Of a stretch of 64,000 nucleotides of DNA, positions 58,801 through 64,000 are shown one piece after another (the stretch's first letter is position 1; each line of letters opens with the position of its first letter). The notes under the pieces were generated by a model that had not been told where the DNA came from, did not search any database, and saw only the letters and a program-made list of their open reading frames with translations. This stretch comes from Balanoglossus misakiensis (lineage: Eukaryota; Hemichordata). Position numbers and translations under genes: made by a program. The stretch covers positions 2,666,001 through 2,730,000 of the forward strand of contig CM082590.2 in the NCBI GenBank assembly GCA_040954595.2. Direction: 5' to 3'.

Positions 58801-61800
58801 TCACATTCAATGTCACCATTGCATGGGCAATTTTAAATTACAGTGTTTTTGGCCATGTATTAACCTATGGATTTGCAATTAACTTTAAATCCCCATATGC
58901 GTTATATTCCAATGTCAAGTGAAGGGCTTGAAACACCATCTATCCTGATGCATCATCAAGCTTGCTTCACAATTTACCCTGATGCAAAAAATCACATTCA
59001 GCGTCACCATTTCATTAGCAATGTCAAATTACAGTGCTTATTGCCACGTATTAACCTGGGAATTTACAGACAACTTTAAATACCCATGCATATACATTAA
59101 ATACCTATGTCAAAGTGCAGAGCTTGCATCACCATTTACTCTGATGCACCATTAGGCTTGCTACGCCATTTCCCCTAATGCAAAGAATCACATTCAATGT
59201 CACCATTGCATTAGCAATTTTAAATTACAGTGTTTTTGGCCATGTATTAACCTATGGATTTGCAATTAACTTTAAATCCCCATATGCGTTATATTCCAAT
59301 GTCAAGTGAAGGGCTTGAAACACCATCTATCCTGATGCATCATCAAGCTTGCTTCACAATTTACCCTGATGCAAAAAATCACATTCAGCGTCACCATTTC
59401 ATTAGCAATGTCAAATTACAGTGCTTATTGCCACGTATTAACCTGGGAATTTACAGACAACTTTAAATACCCATGCATATACATTAAATACCTATGTCAA
59501 AGTGCAGAGCTTGCATCACCATCTACTCTGATGCATCATTAGGTTTGCATCGCCATTCCCCCTAATGCAAAGAATCAGATTCAATGTCACCCTTGCATTA
59601 GCAATTTTAAATTACAGTGCTTTTGGACATGTATTAACCTAGGGATTTTCAATCAACTTTAAATCCCCATATGCGTTATATTCCATTGTCAATGTGAAGG
59701 GCTTGAAACACCATCTGTCCTGATGCATCATCAAGCTTGCTTCACAATTTACCCCGATGGAAAGAATCAGATTTAATGTCACGGTAGCATTAGCAATGTC
59801 AAACTACAGTGCTGATGGCCACGTATCAACCTGGGGATTTACAATCAACTTTAAATCCCCATATGCGTTATATTCCAATGTCAATGTGAAGGGCTTGAAA
59901 TACCATCTACCCTGATCCATCATCAAGCTGCTTCCCCATTTGCCCTGATGCAAAGAATCAGATATAGTGTCAACATTGCATTAGCAATGTCAAATTACAG
60001 TGCTTTTGGACACGTATTAACACAGGGATTTATAATCTACTTGAAATCCCTATATGCTTTTTATACCCATGTCTAAGCGAAGTGTTTGCATCACTATTTA
60101 CTGTGATGCATCATCAAGCATGCTTCGCCATTTACGCTGATGCAAAGAATCAGATTCAATGTCACCATTGCATTAGCAATGTCAAATTACAGTGCTTTTG
60201 GCCATGTATAAACATCGGGATTTATAATCAACTTGAAATCCCCATATGCTTTTTATACCCAGGTCAAAGCGAAGTGTTTGCATCACTATCTACAGTAATG
60301 CATCGTCAAGCATGCTTCGCCATTTGCCCTAATGCAAAGAATCACATTAAATGTCACTGTTGCATTCGCAATGTCAAATTACTGTGCTTTTGGCCACGTA
60401 TTAACCTGGCGATTTACAGTCAACTTTAAATCCCCATATGCATTATATTCCAATGTCAATGTGAAGGGCTTGAAAAACCATCTACCCTGATGCATCATCA
60501 AGTTTGTTTCGCCATTAACCCTGATGCAAATAATCAGTGTCACCATAGCATTAGCAATGGCAAATAAAAGTGCTTTCGGCCACATATTAACCCAGGGATT
60601 TATAATCAACTTGAAATCCCCATATGAATTTTATACCTATGTCAAAGCGAAGTGCTTGCATCAATATCTACCGTGATGCATCATCAAGCTTGCTTCGCCA
60701 TTTGCCCTAATGCAAAGAATCAGATTCAATGTCACCCTTGCATTAGCAATGTCAAATTACAGTTCGTTTGGCCGTATACTAACCTGGGGATTTACAATCA
60801 ACTTTAAATCCCCATATGCATTATATTCTAATGTCAATGTGAAGGGCTTGAAACACCATCTATCCTGATGCATCATCAAGCTTGCTTCACCATTTTCCCT
60901 GATGCAAAGAATCAGATTTAGTATCACGGTAGCATTAGCAATGTCAAATTACAGTGCCTATGGCCACGTATTAACCTCGGGATGTACGGACAACTTTAAA
61001 TACCCTTGCATATACATTTAATACCTATGTCAAAATGCAGAGCTTGCATCACCATATACTCCAATGCATTATTAAGCTTGCTTCGCCATTTTCATTTTCC
61101 CTGATGCAAAGAATCAGATTAAATGTCACCGTTGTATTAGCAATGTCAAATTAAAGTGCTTTTGGACTTGTATTAACCCAGGGATTTACAGTCAACTTTT
61201 AATCCCCCTGTATACATTTTAAACCCCGGTGTCAAAGTTTAGTGATTGCATCACCATTGACCCTGGTGCATCATCAAGCATTCTTCAGAATTTGCCCTGA
61301 TGCAAAGAATCAGATTCAATGTCACCCTTGCATTAGCAATTTTAAATTACAGTGCTTTTGGACATGTATTAACCTAGGGATTTACAGTCAACATTAAATA
61401 CCCATGCACATGCATTAAATACCTATGTCAAAATGCATAGCTTGCATCACCATCTACTCCAATGCATCATTAAGCTTGCTTAGCCATTTCCCCTAATGCA
61501 AATAATTACATTCAATGTCACCATTTCATTAGCAATGTCAAATTACAGTGCTTTTGGATGCGTATTAACCCAAGGATTTGTAATCAACTTGAAATCCCCA
61601 TATGCATTTAATACCCATGTCAAAGTGAACTGTTTGCATCACTATCTACCGTGATGCATCATCAAGCCTGCATCGCCATTTACCCTTATGCATAGAATCA
61701 GATTCAATGTCACCGTTGCATTAGCAATGTCAAATAAAAGTGCTTTTGGCCATTATTAACCTAGGGATTTACAATCAACTTTAAATCCCCATATGCATTA

Positions 61801-63757
61801 TATTCAAAAGTCAATGTGAAGGGCTTGGAACACCATCTATCCTGATGCATCATCACGTTTGCTTCACCATTTATCCATATTCAATGTCACCCTTGCATTA
61901 GTAATTTTAAATTACAGTGCTTTTAACCATGTATTAACCTCGGGATTTAGAGTCAACTTTAAATATCAATGCGCATGCATTAAATACCCATGTCAAAGTG
62001 AAGTGTTTGCATCACTATCTACTGAGATGCATCATCAAGCTTGCATCGCCATTTACCCTGATGCAAAGACTCAGATTCAATATCATCGTTGCATTAGCAA
62101 TGTCAAATTACAGTGCTTATGGCCACGTATTAACCTGAGGATTTACAGTCAACATTAAATACCCATGCATATGCATTAAATACCTATGTCAAAGTGCAGA
62201 GCTTGCATCACCATCTACTCTGATGCACCATTAGGCTTGCTACGCCATTTCCCCTAATGCAAAGAATCACATTCAATGTCACCATTGCATTAGCAATTTT
62301 AAATTACAGTGCTTTTGGCCATGTATTAACCTGGGGATTTACAATCAACTTTAAATCCCCATATGCGTTATATTCCAATGTCAATGTGAAGGGCTTGAAA
62401 CACCATCTATCATGATACATCATCAAGCTTGCTTCACAATTTACCCTGATGCAAAGAATCAGATTTAGTATCACGGTAGCATTAGCAATGTCAAATTACA
62501 GTGATTATGGCCACGTATTAACCTGGGGATTTACAGACAACTTTAAATACCCATGCATATACATTTAATACCTATGTCAAAATGCAGAGCTTGCATCACC
62601 ATATACTCCGATGCATTATTAAGCTTGCTTCACCATTTGCCCTGATGCAAAGAATCAGTTTAAATGTCACCGTTGTATTATCAATGTCAAATTACGGTGC
62701 TTTTGGACTTGTATTAACCTGGGGATTTACAGTCAACTTTTAATCCCCCTGTATACATTTTAAACCCCGGTGTCAAAGTTTAGTGATTGTATCACCATTG
62801 ACCCTGGTGCATCATCAAGCATTCTTCAGAATTTGCCCTGATGCAAAGAATCAGATTCAATATCACCCTTGCATTAGAAATTTTAAATGACAGTGCTTTT
62901 GGACATGTATTAACCTGGGGATTTACAGTCAACATTAAATACCCATGCATAGGCATTAAATACCTATGTCACAATGCATAGCTTACATCACCATCTACTC
63001 TGATGCACCATTATGCTCGCTACGCCATTTCCCCTAATGCAAAGAATGACATTCAATGTCACCATTGCATTTGCAATTGTAAATTACAGTGCTTTTGGCC
63101 ATGTATTAACCTAGGGATTTTCAATCAACTTTAAATATCAATGCGCATGCATTAAATACCCATGTCAAAGTGAAGTGTTTGCATCACTATCTACTGAGAT
63201 GCATCATCAAGCTTGCATCGCCATTTACCCTGATGCAAAGACTCAGATTCAATATCATCGTTGCATTAGCAATGTCAAATTACAGTGCTTATGGCCACGT
63301 ATTAACCTGAGGATATACAATCAACTTTAAATCCCCATATGCGTTATATTCCAATGTCAATGTGAAGGGCTTGAAACACCATCTATCATGATGCATCATC
63401 AAGCTTGCTTCACAATTTACCCTGATGCAAGAATCAGATTTAGTGTCACGGTAGCATTAGCAATGTCAAATTACAGTGCTTTTGGCCACGTATTAACCTG
63501 GGGATTTACAGTCAACATTAAATACCCATGCACATGCATTAAATACCTATGTCAAAGTGAAGTGTTTGCATCACTATCTACCTGGCTGCATCATCAAGCT
63601 TGCATCGCCATTCCCCCTAATGCAAAGAATCAGATTCAATGTCATCGTTGCATTAGCAATGTCAAATAAAATTGCTTTTGGACACGTATTAACCCAGGGA
63701 TTTCAGTCAACTTTTAGTATCCCTGTATGCATTTTATACCCCGGTGTCAACGTTTAG
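55821..63757. repeat. Satellite B: ~190-bp tandem array, about 41 monomers
   Basis: Units recur every 186-196 bp (two early ones at 287 bp) with blocks AATGTCAAATTACAGTGCTT, GTATTAACCTGGGGATTTAC, CTTTAAATCCCCATATGC, GAAGGGCTTGAAACACCATC, GATGCATCATCAAGCTTGC and ATGCAAAGAATCAGATT. Each unit can form a hairpin from GGGGATTT and AAATCCCC with a 12-base loop, and contains the palindrome GATGCATC. More diverged than satellite A. A block from about 57686 to 58510 is repeated at about 61157-61980 (offset 3471) and 58867-59079 at 59254-59466 (offset 387), so higher-order duplication occurred here also. Its open frames are not genes. Confidence 0.95.
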
Positions 63758-63830
63758 TGATTAACTTCTTTGCTATTTAAACATTACATTTTGAGTAAAA
63801 GGGGTGAAATGGGATTAAAGTTTATAGTGA

Positions 63831-63914
63831 CATATCGAAAAGAATCTATTTCAATTCGTTCATTTCTGAAATCATATCGAAAAGAATCTATTTCAATTCG
63901 TTCATATCTGAAAT
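63831..63914 (+). repeat. 42-bp tandem duplication
   Basis: Two copies (63831-63872 and 63873-63914) of a unit starting CATATCGAAAAGAATCTATT, with a single T/A difference. The 63758-64000 flank has no other recognisable feature. Confidence 0.9.
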
Positions 63915-64000
63915 ATGATAATACGAATATGCATGTTTTATTCGCCATATATGAACACCAATGAAAAGTTATGTTTCCAGCTTAGGTATCGGTGGATTTG

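Overview
The window looks like metazoan nuclear DNA, most likely from a marine invertebrate. It has GT-AG introns, a LINE, a Ty3/Gypsy element, TTAA-flanked DNA transposons and two large satellite arrays. Nothing visible fixes the species. There are no bacterial operons, rRNA, tRNA or CRISPR.

Layout. 1-31726: a head-to-tail satellite with a ~131.7-bp monomer (about 240 copies), organised in overlapping higher-order blocks and more diverged at its right edge. 31727-33527: non-coding, with one inverted-repeat pair and one short diverged tandem repeat. 33542-34955: a 5'-truncated, decayed LINE tail with a perfect 14-bp target-site duplication. 35168-51865: a TTAA-flanked, TIR-bounded block of 16.7 kb. 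51870-55820: repeats related to the second satellite, with a TTAA MITE and a hairpin-bearing insertion. 55821-63757: a second satellite of ~190-bp monomers. 63758-64000: a short flank with a 42-bp tandem duplication.

The centre is the interesting part. The block 35168-51865 has identical 27-bp inverted ends beginning AGGGACAAAG, next to TTAA on both sides, and contains two convergent multi-exon genes. From the left end runs a 4-exon gene (about 280 aa) with an RG-rich N-terminus and a P2X7 'ballast' (cytoplasmic C-terminal) domain. From the right end runs a 14-exon gene (about 795 aa) that I assembled by splice-site and phase matching. It encodes a DDE-transposase-like protein with GDGR, VTDAH, HDIWH and AELES motifs. 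The stop codons are 32 bp apart. Two non-autonomous MITEs (37832-38174 and 53331-53661) share the same ends; the second has paralogous empty TTAA sites inside this window, so the family inserts at TTAA. I infer an autonomous TTAA-specific (Kolobok-like) transposon with a P2X7-ballast gene as its second gene, later hit by a Ty3/Gypsy element (40533-45548, 5-bp TSD), a second TTAA family (46035-46829) and one of its own MITEs. Without nested insertions it would be about 10.5 kb.

Both host-element genes carry one apparent 1-nt frameshift (36542 area; A7 run at 48065-48071). The Gypsy element has three frame breaks. Several lie in homopolymers or short repeats, so assembly error has to be excluded before calling them dead.
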